From positions 1,550,001 to 1,614,000 of the forward strand of contig CAVZBF010000004.1 of assembly GCA_963773465.1 (NCBI GenBank): a stretch of DNA of 64,000 bases, read 5' to 3'. The notes under the pieces were generated by a model, which saw only the letters and a list, made by a program, of their open reading frames with translations, was not told where the DNA came from and did no database searches. The translations under genes were made by a program, and so were the position numbers. This document shows, piece by piece, positions 8,793-19,461 of this stretch. Numbering within the stretch: position 1 is the stretch's first letter; the number at the start of each line of letters is the position of its first letter. This stretch comes from VBAS01 sp963773465. GTDB taxonomy: Bacteria > Bacteroidota > Bacteroidia > Chitinophagales > Chitinophagaceae.

Positions 8793-9953
8793 TGTCAAAA
8801 GCGACTGCACTGCGTATTGTTTATTTTTTAGTGTTTTGTTGCACAGGGGCATGGCTTCCCAAATTGTATGATTACTGTATCTATCATGGATTAAGCGGAA
8901 CTCAAAGTGCTTTAATATTAAGTGTCACACCCATTATGATGTTTGTGGTGCAACCGCTTTATGGTTTTTTGGCAGATAAACTCGGATATAAAAAGACATT
9001 ATTATTATCAACTCTTCTTGCATCGATAAGTTACCTGGGTTATTTATACAATGGTGGCTTTACCTGGTTGATCATCGTTACGATTATCATGTCATTATTT
9101 TATAACACTATTCAGCCGGTGCTCGATAGTATGGCGCTCCAGATCGCAAAACACAATTCAAAATTCTCTTATGGTACGCTCCGGTTTTTTGGAGCGGCTG
9201 GTTTTGCTTTCACTACTATTATTACCGGCCAGGTGATCGATGCTGTGGATATAACTGCGATTTTTATTGTTTCTTCCGTCACGATGTTTATTGCTTTTAT
9301 TTTTTGTTTTTTCCTGGAAAATGAACCGGTTGAAAAAAATACGGCCAACGCTTATAGTGGTGTATGGAGTGTTATTAAGAATCCTTCATTATTGTTTTTA
9401 TTGTTCTGTGTGTTCATGGTTTCTATGGGCGCAACCACCATCTGGAATTTTTATTCTACTTATTTAAAAGATAATGGAGCATCAGATTCATTGGTAGGTT
9501 ATGGTTTATCTTTCCAGGGATTGTGCGAACTGCCGATATTTTATTTTTCCGCCAGGATCATTCTTCGCCTGGGATTAAAAACTACATTAGTAATTACGGT
9601 GCTTGCAACAGCCATTCGAATGACGCTTTACCATTTTATAAATAACCCGATCACCACACTTACCGGTCGAGCTGCTGCATGGTTTTTCATGGAGTTTGTT
9701 CTGGGTAGTTTGCGTTGAGTATGTAAACAAACTTGTTGATGAACATTGGTTGGCAACAGGTCAATCACTTTTATACGCCGCATATTTTGGTGCCGGTGCA
9801 ATTGCCGGTAATTACTGGACAGGTTATTTCATCAATCGTGGAATGACAGTACAGGAAATATTTTTGTTGAATGCCGGGATTGTTGCAGCAGTTGCTGTAA
9901 GCATTCTTTTATTTATGAGGAGAAAAGTTAGTTATACAGAAACAGCAACATGA
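8792..9953 (+). CDS. MFS sugar/nucleoside-type transporter; one frame break
   Basis: Frames 8792-9718 and 9696-9953 form one protein of about 386 residues with 11-12 hydrophobic segments, of the LacY/NHS-like MFS_1 type. The join is seen by removing one G from ACCGGTCGAG near 9665: the frame then reads LTVELLHGFSWSLFWVVCVEYVNK in line with the downstream part. The N-terminal half has the loop motif GFLADKLGYKK (MFS motif A). Translation is coupled to nagB by a TAATG overlap, which suggests uptake of a sugar or amino sugar feeding nagB. Substrate not determinable. Its end overlaps the convergent Rieske gene by 22 bp. Confidence 0.82.
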
Positions 9954-11137
9954 ACACCATCTCTTAATTGTTTTACACACCAATCCACAAAATTTACAAC
10001 CTGGTCTTCTACCGGCGCATAAGGCCCGGGCTGATAAGCATTGCTTTGTATTCCTTTAAAATTGTTTTCACAAAGTTTTCCATCCTGGTCGCCGGTTATT
10101 TCCCAAAACTCTGTAAGGTGTTGTAAAGTATAATCTTTTCCTTCCACCGCATTTGCATCCACCAACCAGCAAAACTGCACATCTGTAGTTGATGCATTCA
10201 CCGGAGTTACCCGCATCGTCCACATATAATCACTTACGGCATCCATCCAGAAGTTTGGATAGTTCACCAGTCCAATTACGCCTGCATCATGATCCGTATG
10301 TGCACCCATTGGCATTGAAACTTTTTTTCCATCCACGCTATAACTTTCAATGCCCGGCCGCAACGGATAACGAATAGCATACGTCGTGGTTCCCTCAGTT
10401 ACTTCCACTAAAGTTGTTGCCAGGCCTTTTTCATTCCAATTTTTTTGTTTTGCAAGTGTCAATTCATTTGTATCTTCTCTCAGGTTTGCCCCGATAACTG
10501 CATTGCAATATTCAGGATGAGCACCTCCGCAATGATAACATTCACGAAAATTTTCTGCGACTAATTTCCAGTTCGCCCGCAGAGTATAATTTTTTACAGA
10601 AGCCAGTTTTGCTTCATTGATCTTGTATGGTTTTAAATATGGCGACAAACTTTTATGGATCGGGGTAAAGTCGGGAGCAGTTTCCGCAAGACAAATAAAT
10701 ATGAGCCCTTCCACTACCTGTACATGCGCTGAATGTAAATTATATTCTTCCTTGCCAAAATCATCAGGCATCATTCGTGCATTTAACAACCTGCCGTCTT
10801 TGTCGTATACCCATTGATGATAAGGACAGATCAGCTTTGCAGCATGACCTGAATCATTTAAACAAATTGCCGAACCGCGATGCCTGCAGGTATTGTAATG
10901 AGCATGCAACTCATTATTATTGCCGCGAATAATTATTATCGAATCGTTTTGTAAATGGTACAGAAAATAATCGCCGGGCTTTGGTATTTGGGCAGTGTTA
11001 CCGGCATAAAGCCAATGTTTTTTAAAAATGAATTCCCACTCGGCTTCAAATACATCATTATTTGTATAGAAAGCCTGTTCCAGGCTGAACCCGGATCTAT
11101 AATTTTTGATCAATTCCTGAACAAATCTTTTGTTCAT
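9932..11137 (-). CDS. Rieske non-heme iron oxygenase alpha subunit (betaine/carnitine demethylase-like)
   Basis: 401 residues, intact. The Rieske [2Fe-2S] site is CRHRG (Cys84, His86) with CPYHQW (Cys104, His107). The catalytic domain follows with ENFRECYHCGGAHPEYC, giving the two His of the mononuclear iron site, and a distal Asp (candidate: GDQDGKLCENN). The overall pattern is closest to the glycine-betaine/carnitine-type monooxygenases that cleave C-N bonds. These use a separate NAD(P)H-flavin-ferredoxin reductase, which is not in the window. It is cytoplasmic, with no signal. It is alone on its strand between the MFS gene and the GH144 gene, with a 71-bp gap upstream. Substrate assignment is by resemblance only. 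Confidence 0.82.
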   Translation of the reverse strand: MNKRFVQELIKNYRSGFSLEQAFYTNNDVFEAEWEFIFKKHWLYAGNTAQIPKPGDYFLYHLQNDSIIIIRGNNNELHAHYNTCRHRGSAICLNDSGHAAKLICPYHQWVYDKDGRLLNARMMPDDFGKEEYNLHSAHVQVVEGLIFICLAETAPDFTPIHKSLSPYLKPYKINEAKLASVKNYTLRANWKLVAENFRECYHCGGAHPEYCNAVIGANLREDTNELTLAKQKNWNEKGLATTLVEVTEGTTTYAIRYPLRPGIESYSVDGKKVSMPMGAHTDHDAGVIGLVNYPNFWMDAVSDYMWTMRVTPVNASTTDVQFCWLVDANAVEGKDYTLQHLTEFWEITGDQDGKLCENNFKGIQSNAYQPGPYAPVEDQVVNFVDWCVKQLRDGVHVAVSV

Positions 11138-11208
11138 AAAAATTGTTTATTCCTTATTTTGAAAATGCAAAACATGTGCCTGCTTCAACCATGTGCATTC
11201 ATTGATCG

Positions 11209-12570
11209 TTATTTCAGTTGTGGGCTTTCAAACCCTAATTTCTTCAACCCGGTTTTTATTTCAGGACAACTCATGAATAAATTCCACAATAAACCACTGC
11301 GATAATTTTCCATCATCACAACGATCGGTCCCTGGTCAATGGCAAGGTACCGGGGTGTGTACCAATTAGCAGTTTCACTAAAGGCATCATAAAAACCAAA
11401 TGGCCCCCAGAGTTTATCTTTCATATCATTATACCAATGTTTCATTGCTGCCATTGATTGTTCAGGTGTATAGGGAAATGACGATAATGCTGCTGTTGGC
11501 GAAATAACTCCCAGATCCCTTTTATCGTTAGGCGCATGACCTGCATAACCTTTCATTGAATACCTTGAGGTTAGCCCCCAGCTATTTGGGCCATAACCTT
11601 TAAAACCTTTTGTATTATTGACACACCACTTGTAATGTATTAATGTATGATTCATATTATCTTTCCAGTAATCGGCATACTTATCTTTCAATCCTCTTGG
11701 ATCAAGACCGAGATATGAATAATGTGCCCAGAATAAAGGCCCGCTGTTTCCTGCTTCTCCCTGGTGATTCATCTGAAGTGTAATGCCATCATAGTTGGCC
11801 GGCAATTTATTGATCTTCCCATTTTCTGCCCAGCCTTCATGATATACTTCAGCAGGAACACTATGCGTGGGTGATGAAGCAGCCAACACATACATGATCA
11901 GGCATTCATTATAACCATGTACTGCAAAATTCATTTTCCATTCATGATTCGGGCTCCAGTGCCAGTACAAAACATTTTTTCCATTACGATACCAGTCAAA
12001 CTCTATCTCCTTCCAAAGTTTATCGATCCTTGCCGCTAATGATTTTTCTTTTTCATTTCCTTTTTGAAAATACTGCCTTACACAAAGTAATCCCTGCGCC
12101 ATAAATGAAGATTCAACAAGATCACCACCATCATCATATCGGCTGAATGGATAAACTTTACCTGTTTCACCCTGCCACCAATGCGGCCATGCGCCATGAA
12201 AACGATCTGCAGTCTCAAGGAAGCGAACGATCTTTTCAAATCTTTCTACACCTTCCTCGCGGCTGATAAATCCTCTTTCAATTCCAACAAGTATGGCCAT
12301 TACACCAAATCCTCCTCCTCCGCTTGTTACTATGTTTTTATTATGTACTCCATAAACATCATCCGCATGAAAACGTTCCCGTGCAAGTCCGCTGTTGGGT
12401 TCAGCACCATCCCAGAAATACTGGAATGTTTTTTCCTGGACTAAACGGAACAACGCTGTATCCGCTGGTGCAACCGGGCTTCTTTCGGAAGATGTGATCT
12501 TTTTTCCCGGATTGCATGCAATAGTTATAAAAAAAGAGATGATGAAAGCAACATGGAGCGTTTTATTCAT
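11209..12570 (-). CDS. GH144-like glycosidase lipoprotein (endo-beta-1,2-glucanase family), copy 1
   Basis: 453 residues from the ATG at 12570 (MNKTLHVAF). I prefer this to an upstream start because it places a lipobox (TIAC, Cys19) correctly. The glycoamylase-like alpha/alpha-barrel has the acidic cluster DDGGDLVE (Asp136, Asp140, Glu143) and a Glu 69 residues later in HGYNECLI (212), matching the catalytic acids I recall for the characterised Chitinophaga endo-beta-1,2-glucanase of GH144. Further family landmarks: YFWDGAEPNSGLARER, VTSGGGGFGVMA and IDQGPIVVMMENYRSGLLW. It is predicted to act at the cell envelope. It is the last gene of the PUL, after an intrinsic terminator. It is closest to copy 3 (24577-25905). 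Confidence 0.85.
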   Translation of the reverse strand: MNKTLHVAFIISFFITIACNPGKKITSSERSPVAPADTALFRLVQEKTFQYFWDGAEPNSGLARERFHADDVYGVHNKNIVTSGGGGFGVMAILVGIERGFISREEGVERFEKIVRFLETADRFHGAWPHWWQGETGKVYPFSRYDDGGDLVESSFMAQGLLCVRQYFQKGNEKEKSLAARIDKLWKEIEFDWYRNGKNVLYWHWSPNHEWKMNFAVHGYNECLIMYVLAASSPTHSVPAEVYHEGWAENGKINKLPANYDGITLQMNHQGEAGNSGPLFWAHYSYLGLDPRGLKDKYADYWKDNMNHTLIHYKWCVNNTKGFKGYGPNSWGLTSRYSMKGYAGHAPNDKRDLGVISPTAALSSFPYTPEQSMAAMKHWYNDMKDKLWGPFGFYDAFSETANWYTPRYLAIDQGPIVVMMENYRSGLLWNLFMSCPEIKTGLKKLGFESPQLK

Positions 12571-12614
12571 ATTCTTTCTTTTTGATCGCAAATATCGAAA
12601 GATGATCAGGTAAT

Positions 12615-12656
12615 TGAAAAAAATTGGAGTTGCTGAAAAACAATGCAACCCCAATT
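12615..12656 (-). terminator. Intrinsic terminator after the SusC1-SusD1-LamG unit
   Basis: In the minus direction AATTGG-g-GTTGC, an 11-nt loop, GCAAC-t-CCAATT and then seven T residues: a 12-pair stem with one mismatch plus U-tract. It lies between the LamG lipoprotein stop (12724) and the GH144 copy-1 start. Confidence 0.75.
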
Positions 12657-12723
12657 ATACTGCTTACTATAAAAACTGCTTTTTAAGTCTCGTCTAAATA
12701 AAATTTACAATGAGTACTGATTT

Positions 12724-13614
12724 TTATTTTCCTGCTTTACCAAGATTATACAACGCCTTGATAAATGCATCAGGCAATGTTTTATTATAAATACGCATCT
12801 CATCCAATTGGCCTGTCATAGGTGCAAAGCTGACATCAGCTGATACGGGCATACCCGCTGCATTATAGTTGGCGCCAATCAGCACTTCGCTGGGTTCCCA
12901 GGCTTTAAATGAATTGTTGCCTGTTCCCCTGTTTGGAAAATTACCCACTTTTACTCCATTCATCCAGTTGTTAAATACACCGGTGCTAAAATCATAGGTA
13001 AGCACAAGATGAACCCAATTGTTCAGGTTTGTTTTATCTAAAACATTGTTCAGGTTATCCTGTGAGCCTCCACCCACTGTAGCAAACGTAGGTTGAATAC
13101 GTAAGCACTGAATCATTGGTGGCAGGATAGCCATTTGTGTTTAAAGCAAAATTGATGTTGCCGTTAAACATGGTTGGTCTTGCCAGTTGGAAAACCATAG
13201 TTCGCTTAGATCCGTTGTTTTTTATTTTAACCCATACACTGAGCGACCAATTTTTCAGCGAATCAGTTTTAAATTGCTGGAATTGCACGGGATAATATAA
13301 AAAGCCTGCCGCAAGACTCAATGCTTTACCTCTTCACACCGCCAGCTACATAACTATCATTGGAAGATGTAGTAGGAGCAGTGCCTCTTTTCAGCTCATT
13401 CTTTGTATCATCAAAACTCCAGTAAGCTATAAGATTTGCGGGAAATATTTCATCGGAGCTTTTAAAACCATCGATCGTCCCTTCATAATCAGCCCGGGTT
13501 AACTGGCGGAAGATGGTTTGGATTCCCATCTTTTTTACATGCCGTAAAACAAGTAAACATGAATAGGGCAGTCAATGCACCGGCACTTATTTTTTTAAAT
13601 TTATATATAAGCAT
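12724..13614 (-). CDS. LamG/concanavalin-like surface lipoprotein (SusE-position); three frame breaks
   Basis: Reconstructed from an ATG at 13614 (MLIYKFKKISAGALTALF) with lipobox FTAC, through 13326-13529 (LIAYWSFDDTKNEL), 13055-13321 (SLSVWVKIKNNGSKRTMVFQ) and 12724-13134 (NWVHLVLTYDFSTGVFNNW... to LYNLGKAGK). About 295 residues in all. Breaks fall near 13510, 13328 and 13110. The single LamG/laminin-G jelly roll (WSF, LSVWVK, W.HL..TYD, G.LDEMRIYNKTL) suggests carbohydrate binding at the cell surface. It occupies the place directly after SusD where PULs carry SusE/F-type glycan-binding lipoproteins, and is paralogous to 37356-38168, which has the same place after SusD2. A terminator follows. 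Confidence 0.75.
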
Positions 13615-13637
13615 ATCATAATTTTTTTAATGATGGA

Positions 13638-15190
13638 TCAATACAATGGATTTTGAGTTAATCTTCCCGCACTTAGATCAATTTGAGTTTGCGGTATTGG
13701 TAAAACAACATCCCTGTTCTGATTAAAGTTTGTTTTTCCTGCGGCGTGGAGAGCATCTTGTGAAATTCCCCATCTAACAATATCAAAGAAGCGGTCATGT
13801 TCCATAGCTAATTCAATTCTTCTTTCCTGGCGAATAGCAATTCGAAGAAGTGCCTGGTCAGTTGTGGTTACATTAGGTAATACGCCACTATTGCCTGCTC
13901 TTGCCCTTGCTCTTACAGAATTTAATGCACTCAGAGCTGCAGTAATATTGGCAGCGCCTCCTACTTCATTGGCTGCTTCAGCATACATTAAAACAACATC
14001 AGCATATCGAAGCAAACGTATATTCATCCAATAACCAAACCTATTGCCGATAGATGCACGCATTGCCGGATTGGTATACACTTTATTATTATACCTGGGA
14101 TTGGGTAAGCCGGTTGGCAGGTTTTCACCATAAATAGTTTGATAAGTAGTAGTGGGAGTACTTGTATATAAGATGGTCCTGTTTTTTCTTGGATCACCTG
14201 TTTCATAAGCAGCTTCAAGAAATGTAGTTGGTGTGTTCCATCCCCAACCAAGATCCCACACACCTGCGCCTCTTACACCCATGATCTGTGCATATTGTAC
14301 TCCATTTGCTGTTTGTATATTGGGAGAAGCGGTTGCCTGAACTTCAAAAACCGATTCCTTACTGTTTTCTCCTTCTTCTCTGAATATTTTATCATAAGGA
14401 GTTGAAAGATCATATTGAGCCGATGTGATTACAGCATTTGCTGCTGTCATAGCTGGCGCCCATTTTTGTTGCGTCAGGTAAACTTTGGCCAATAAACCAT
14501 TTGCTGCGCCCCTGGTTGCACGTCCTACAAATTTTGCATCCCAAGTGAGAGGCAGGTTAGCCGCCGCAAATGTGAGATCACTTTCAATAAATGCATAAAT
14601 CTGTGCAGCTGTGCTTTGCGCAACATTGTTTTGTGCCGCCGGATCTGTGAATAAAGAATCGATCAATGGAACTCTTCCAAAAAAGCGAACCAACATGAAA
14701 TAACCGTAAGCTCTTAAAAACCTTGCTTCACCAAGAGTTTGCGTTTTTCACCTCTGTAGAGGCTACAATATTTGTGTTTGTATTTACTTCTTTTATTGTG
14801 CTGTTGCATTTATTAATAAGAGCATAATATCCTATCCATAATCCATTGGTATAACTATTGCTCGGGGACACCGGGAAATTATCCATATCAATTGCATTAG
14901 CGCCACCATCTGCCGGGGTACTTCCTTTATCAGCATCATCACTCCGGATGCTCGTTGCTGTAATGAAGAATTGGCTATGTACATTAAAAGAACGCAATTC
15001 ATTGTAACCGCCAAAAATGTATTGGTCATAAGGACCTGACCCGCCGGGATAAGGATAGTTCTCTTCATCATAACCGCCCTGGCGTTCGGTATCTAAAAAC
15101 TTTTTACAACCGGTAAACAATAACAACACTAATGCAACCAGCAACTAATGCCGGGTAAGTATTGCGTGATATTTTATTAAAGTATTTCAT
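13638..15190 (-). CDS. SusD/RagB outer-membrane glycan-binding lipoprotein (copy 1); two frame breaks
   Basis: The start is the ATG at 15190 (MKYFNKISRNTYPALVA). A break near 15145 leads into LVLLLFTGCKKFLD (lipobox Cys), and a second near 14712 leads into the 352-residue C-terminal frame. Typical SusD features: GCKKFLDTERQGG, EARFLRAY near the break, GLLAKVYL (TPR helices), ESVFEVQATAS, RLLRYADVVLMYAEAANE, RQERRIELAMEHDRFFDIVRWG and a final LTQNPLY. About 515 residues when joined, normal length. It caps the SusC1 transporter and binds oligosaccharides on the cell surface. Nineteen bp separate it from SusC1. It is similar to SusD2 (38211-39716), so the two probably bind related glycans. Confidence 0.85.
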
Positions 15191-15207
15191 ATAACTTATA
15201 TTAAGTA

Positions 15208-18200
15208 TTAAAAAGTTAAGTTGATACCAAATGAATAAATTGCCGGTACGGGATAAGCGCCATTATCGGCACCGCCACCCAAGTATACTTCCAATCAAAG
15301 GTTCCGGTGAATAGCCGGTGACTCTGCTCCATGTTTTAATATTCTGGCCACTTACATATATCCTGGCTTTTTGAATGCCGATATTGCTGAAAAGTTTTTG
15401 ATCAAAAGTGTAGCCCAGTTGCAAAGTTCTTATACGGAAAAAATCACCAGGCTCCAGGTAATAGGTGCTTACCAAAAAATTATTTCCTCTTGTATTATCC
15501 AGTATAGGTTCAATATTGGAAGATCCGGGAGCGGTCCATGCATTTAATCTCATCGCTTCATAATTCAAAACCGCAAATGTGGCTGTGCGTCTTTGTGTAT
15601 ATATTTTATGACCTGAGGAACCCTGCCCGGCTATTTCAAAATCAAATCCTTTGTATTCCACTGCAATGCTGCCACCATAGTTATAAGGCGGAAAAGGAGA
15701 ACCAATATATCACTCTGTCAGCAGGACCGATCACACCATCATTATTTACATCCAGATAAGCAATATCACCCGGTAATGAGTTTGGAAAAGCTGGTTGTTT
15801 AGCAAGATCAGCCGTTGACTGATAAATACCGACTCTGTGATATAGCCATAAAAATAACCGATAGATTGATCTGTGGTTGTAAGGTTAGCACCTCCATTGC
15901 CAATAAGTTGATAATTTATATTATCACCAATTGAGTTTACAACATTTTTATTGAAGCTGAAGTTACCAGAGAGAGTATATTTCAGATCTTTTCCAATCTT
16001 ATCATTCCATCCTGCACTGATCTCGATTCCTTTATTGGTGATCTTGCCAAGATTAGTAAAATAACTTCTTGTTTCATTAGGTAGTGTAACTGGGGTAAGA
16101 AGATCTGTAGTGGTCCTGTTATAAAAAGTGATCTCTGTATTTAATCGATTGTTTAAGGTCCTGAGATCAAAGCCGACATCAATACCTTTTACTGTTTCCC
16201 AATGTAAATTCGGGTCAGGTATATAAGCAGCCTGGATAGATGAATAAATATTATCTCCGAAAATAGCGGTCGATGCATTTTGCACGCCGGGTCTGTATAA
16301 GTTGTCTGCAAAACCATTCGCATTTCCCGTTAATCCCCATGCTCCTCTTAGTTTTAAATAATCTATCCATTTCATATTATTTAAAAAATCTTCATCACTT
16401 ACCACCCAACCTGCACCAATACTTCCAAATGTTCCCCACCGGTTTTCAGGTGCAAATTTTGAACTGCCATCTCTGCGGATAGTGGCATTCAATAAATATT
16501 TATTCTTATAGGCATAACTGATGCGGGCAAACGTACCCACTATTGAATTTTCAGTACCACCTCCGCCATTGGAAAGCGGATTATTCACATTGATGATACC
16601 TAAATACCAGAAATCGGGATCATCCGGCACATTCAACGTCGTGTCTCTTCTTGTACCATTAACGAAAGAACTGATATTATAAACAGTAGTGAAACCGGCA
16701 AGAGCATTGAGGGAATGTCCTCCTGCTAATTCTCTTGTCAAATGTCAAGTGTATGATCCTGCTGAAATCTCCGGGATTCACTTTGCTCTTGTGTAATAGA
16801 TGTTCTCGCCGAGTTGTCAAAAGTGGTTGTAGTAGGAGCAGCGCCTTCACCAAGATTTATAAATGAGTAAGGAAGCCGTGAATAGCTTCTTGCAAAATTG
16901 AACCCGAGATCTGTGTACACTGTGGATCTCCATGTGAAAGCTTTTCAGAAATCTTATTTCTGCAAACAAACTTCCGATCAACCGGAAACCTTTATCAAGT
17001 TGAGTTCCCCTGTTGCGATTCACATTTGCAATAGGATTACCCACCTGTGCCCTTTGAAATGATGGCATGCTGTAATAAGTTTTTTCATCAGCCTGGATAG
17101 GAACAATGGGTGCAGCCCAAAGTGCATTTGTAATTAAATTACTTACCGGTGGTTTATTGATCCAATGATAGCCCGGTAATATCACCGCCTACTTTAATAT
17201 TATTGTTGAATTTGATCTCTTCTCTTAACCTGACCAGAAACCTTTCATAGTTATCATAGATCTCCACACCTTCCTGGTTGGTATATCCAAGGTTAATTAG
17301 TGTAGTTGATTTTTCACCACTGTTTGAAATACTAATACTGTTTGAAGTAATTATTGCACTTCTTAACACCAGGTCTTGCCAATTGGTATTGGCTGTATAA
17401 TTAGTATAATCAAATGGGGTTGCATTCAGGTTGGCAAGCTGCGCAGTATAAAGTTTTTTGAATCCGGCTGCATCCACCATTTCTATTTTATCATTTACTT
17501 TTTGAACGCCTACAGAACTTACAAGATTAATACTGGTTTTTCCTCTTGCCGCTTTTTTTGAAGTAATGGCAATTACACCATTAGCTCCTCTTAATCCATA
17601 AATAGCAATCGATGATGGATCCCTGAGAATATCCACTGTCTCAATATCTGCAGGGTTTAAAAAATCAATATTATCATGAAGCACTCCATCGACCACATAC
17701 AACGGCCCGGCACTATTAGGACTATTAACTCCCCTGATCCTTACTACCGGTGTAGAGCCTGCCCTGCCTGAGTTTGAAATTGTAAGACCTGCAACTTTCC
17801 CTTGCAACGAAGAAATAGGATTTGTTGATGGCAATTTAGCCAGTTCATCTCCTTTCACTGATGAGATAGAACCAGTCAGGTCTCTTTTTCTTTGTGTGCC
17901 ATAACCTACCACTACCACCTGGTCCAATACCTGTGTTGATGCCTGCAGCGTAATATTAATAACAGTTCGCCCGGAAACTTTTTCTTCAATGGGTGTAAAA
18001 CCTACGTAACTGAATTCAAGCACAGCATCGTCGGGTACGGTAATGGCATAATTACCACTGCCATCAGTTGTTGTTCCGGCAGATGAGTTCTTTACCTTGA
18101 CACTTACACCTATCATAGGGTCGCCGGATGCTGAGGTTACTTTGCCAGTTACCCTCAATTCACTTACAGTTGTTTCACCGGCAACCTGCAGACAAATCAA

Positions 18201-18293
18201 GGTCATTAAAGCAATGATTAGGTTCCTGACTTTTATGAACTTTAGAAAATCTAAATTCATTAATAGGAGAGAACGCTTGTCATTTTTTCTCAT
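15208..18293 (-). CDS. SusC/RagA TonB-dependent glycan transporter (copy 1), no STN domain; about six frame breaks
   Basis: Reconstructed as about 1,025 residues. The order is signal peptide, CarboxypepD_reg-like domain (ELRVTGKVTSASGDPMIGVSVKVKN), TonB-box region DQVVVVGYGT, plug with SusC signature GPLYVVDGV and DPSSIAIYGLRGANGVIAIT, then a 22-strand barrel ending ...IYSFGINLTF-stop at 15208. Frames change near 17165, 16920, 16740, 15835, 15712 and 15275, with matching protein on both sides each time. Start 18293 (MRKND) or 18260 (MNLDF) are both possible. It imports oligosaccharides with SusD1 using TonB energy. Unlike SusC2 it has no N-terminal STN signalling domain, so it would not signal to FecR. 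It lies 100 bp downstream of the ROK gene. Confidence 0.85.
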
Positions 18294-18393
18294 AAATTAC
18301 AGTTGAGGAGTTAATGAAATTTCAGCCTGTTATAATGACTGATTACTCTTGTTTCGCGGGTTATTAAAGGTAGGTTTTTTGGTATTGAATTTT

Positions 18394-19356
18394 TCAATAA
18401 TCATTTTTACTCATAGCGAAACATGCGGCACCAATTGCTCCTGCCAGGTCTCCATGAATTGCTTTTACAATTCTTGGCCGGATACCTCCGGGCTGCCATT
18501 CAAATTCATCAAACCATTTATTCAATGGTATAAACAAATCTTCATTCGCTTCAGCAATACCGCCACCTACTACAATTGTATCAGGCGAAATAAAATTACT
18601 GGCCGATGCTAACCCGATCGCCAATTTTTTTACTGATGTAAGCCATACCTGCATTGCCAATTCATCACCTTTTTTATATGCTTCCAATAATTCATGGGTG
18701 GAGTTAAACTTTCCATTACTTCTTTTTTCTATTGTGCAATTACCAATACATTCTTCCAAACTTCCCGGCATATTTGTAACATCTGCATCGCCATTACTGT
18801 CAATTACGGTGTGGCCAATATGTCCCGCTTTATTAAATGAGCCCTGGTAAGGTTGCTTGTTTATTAATAAAGCTCCGCCAACTCCCGTGCCTAATGTTAT
18901 CATGATCGCATTTGTACTTTCTTTTGCGGCACCGGTTTTTGCTTCTGCTACTAATGCAGCTACTCCATCATTCAATACCCAGGCAGGTGATTGCAAAAAA
19001 TCTTTCCAAATAAAATTTTCCAAGCCTTCCAATCTTCCTGGCATAAATGCAATCGTTGTATTTTCTTTATTTGGTAAACCCGGTGCAGAAATACCCACTG
19101 CAGTTTTTTGAATGTTCAATTTTTGCTTTAAGTCTTTTACTGTTTTTGCGACAGCTTCTTTCCAAACTTCTCCTTCACCATCATTGGTAGCAGTATACGT
19201 TTGATGCAGAACATTTCCATCAGCATCAATAGCTACACCTTTTATCCGGGTGCCACCAAGGTCTATTCCGATAAAGCCCCATCCTCCTTCTCCTTCTTCG
19301 CCAGTTGGCGGAAAGGAGCGGTGCTTCAGCTCATCTCCAAACAATTTATCTTCCAT
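18394..19356 (-). CDS. ROK-family sugar kinase (glucokinase-like)
   Basis: 320 residues. ATP/phosphate loop FIGIDLGGTRIKGVAID, catalytic Asp in LNDGVAALVAEA, MITLGTGVGGALL and C-terminal TIVVGGGIAEANEDL match ROK glucokinases, which phosphorylate glucose or related hexoses in the cytoplasm. Oddity 1: the Cys ligands of the usual ROK zinc motif (CxCGxxGCxE after GH) are missing; here AGHIGHTVID is followed by DVTNMPGSLEE. Oddity 2: the first 28 residues contain SFPPTGEEGEGG, a translated GC palindrome (19290-19318), directly before the true domain start at WGFIGIDLGG. No good alternative ATG lies nearer the domain. It would serve the glucose released by the PUL. Confidence 0.85.
   Translation of the reverse strand: MEDKLFGDELKHRSFPPTGEEGEGGWGFIGIDLGGTRIKGVAIDADGNVLHQTYTATNDGEGEVWKEAVAKTVKDLKQKLNIQKTAVGISAPGLPNKENTTIAFMPGRLEGLENFIWKDFLQSPAWVLNDGVAALVAEAKTGAAKESTNAIMITLGTGVGGALLINKQPYQGSFNKAGHIGHTVIDSNGDADVTNMPGSLEECIGNCTIEKRSNGKFNSTHELLEAYKKGDELAMQVWLTSVKKLAIGLASASNFISPDTIVVGGGIAEANEDLFIPLNKWFDEFEWQPGGIRPRIVKAIHGDLAGAIGAACFAMSKNDY
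19290..19318. repeat. GC palindrome inside the ROK kinase N-terminus
   Basis: CTCCTT-ctt-CGCCA-gt-TGGCG-ga-AAGGAG, an imperfect nested palindrome. It is translated in frame within residues 13-24 of the ROK kinase. Confidence 0.6.
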
Positions 19357-19442
19357 ATCAGCTTCAGTTCGTTATTCAACATTAAAAAATCACTCCGATT
19401 GTTGTTACGCACTTCAAATAAGTGGGCAATGTGTACTGGTGG

Positions 19443-19461
19443 CCTTCCCTATTGGGGAAGG
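19443..19461. repeat. GC palindrome supplying the stop of the SDR gene
   Basis: CCTTCCC-TATTG-GGGAAGG, a perfect 7+7 inverted repeat, followed by GTCGGGATGGGGCT as in the GH43 insert (1671-1738). The SDR stop codon (TAG, 19449-19451) is inside it, and the last residues (GQPHPDLPQ) are its translation. Confidence 0.7.
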
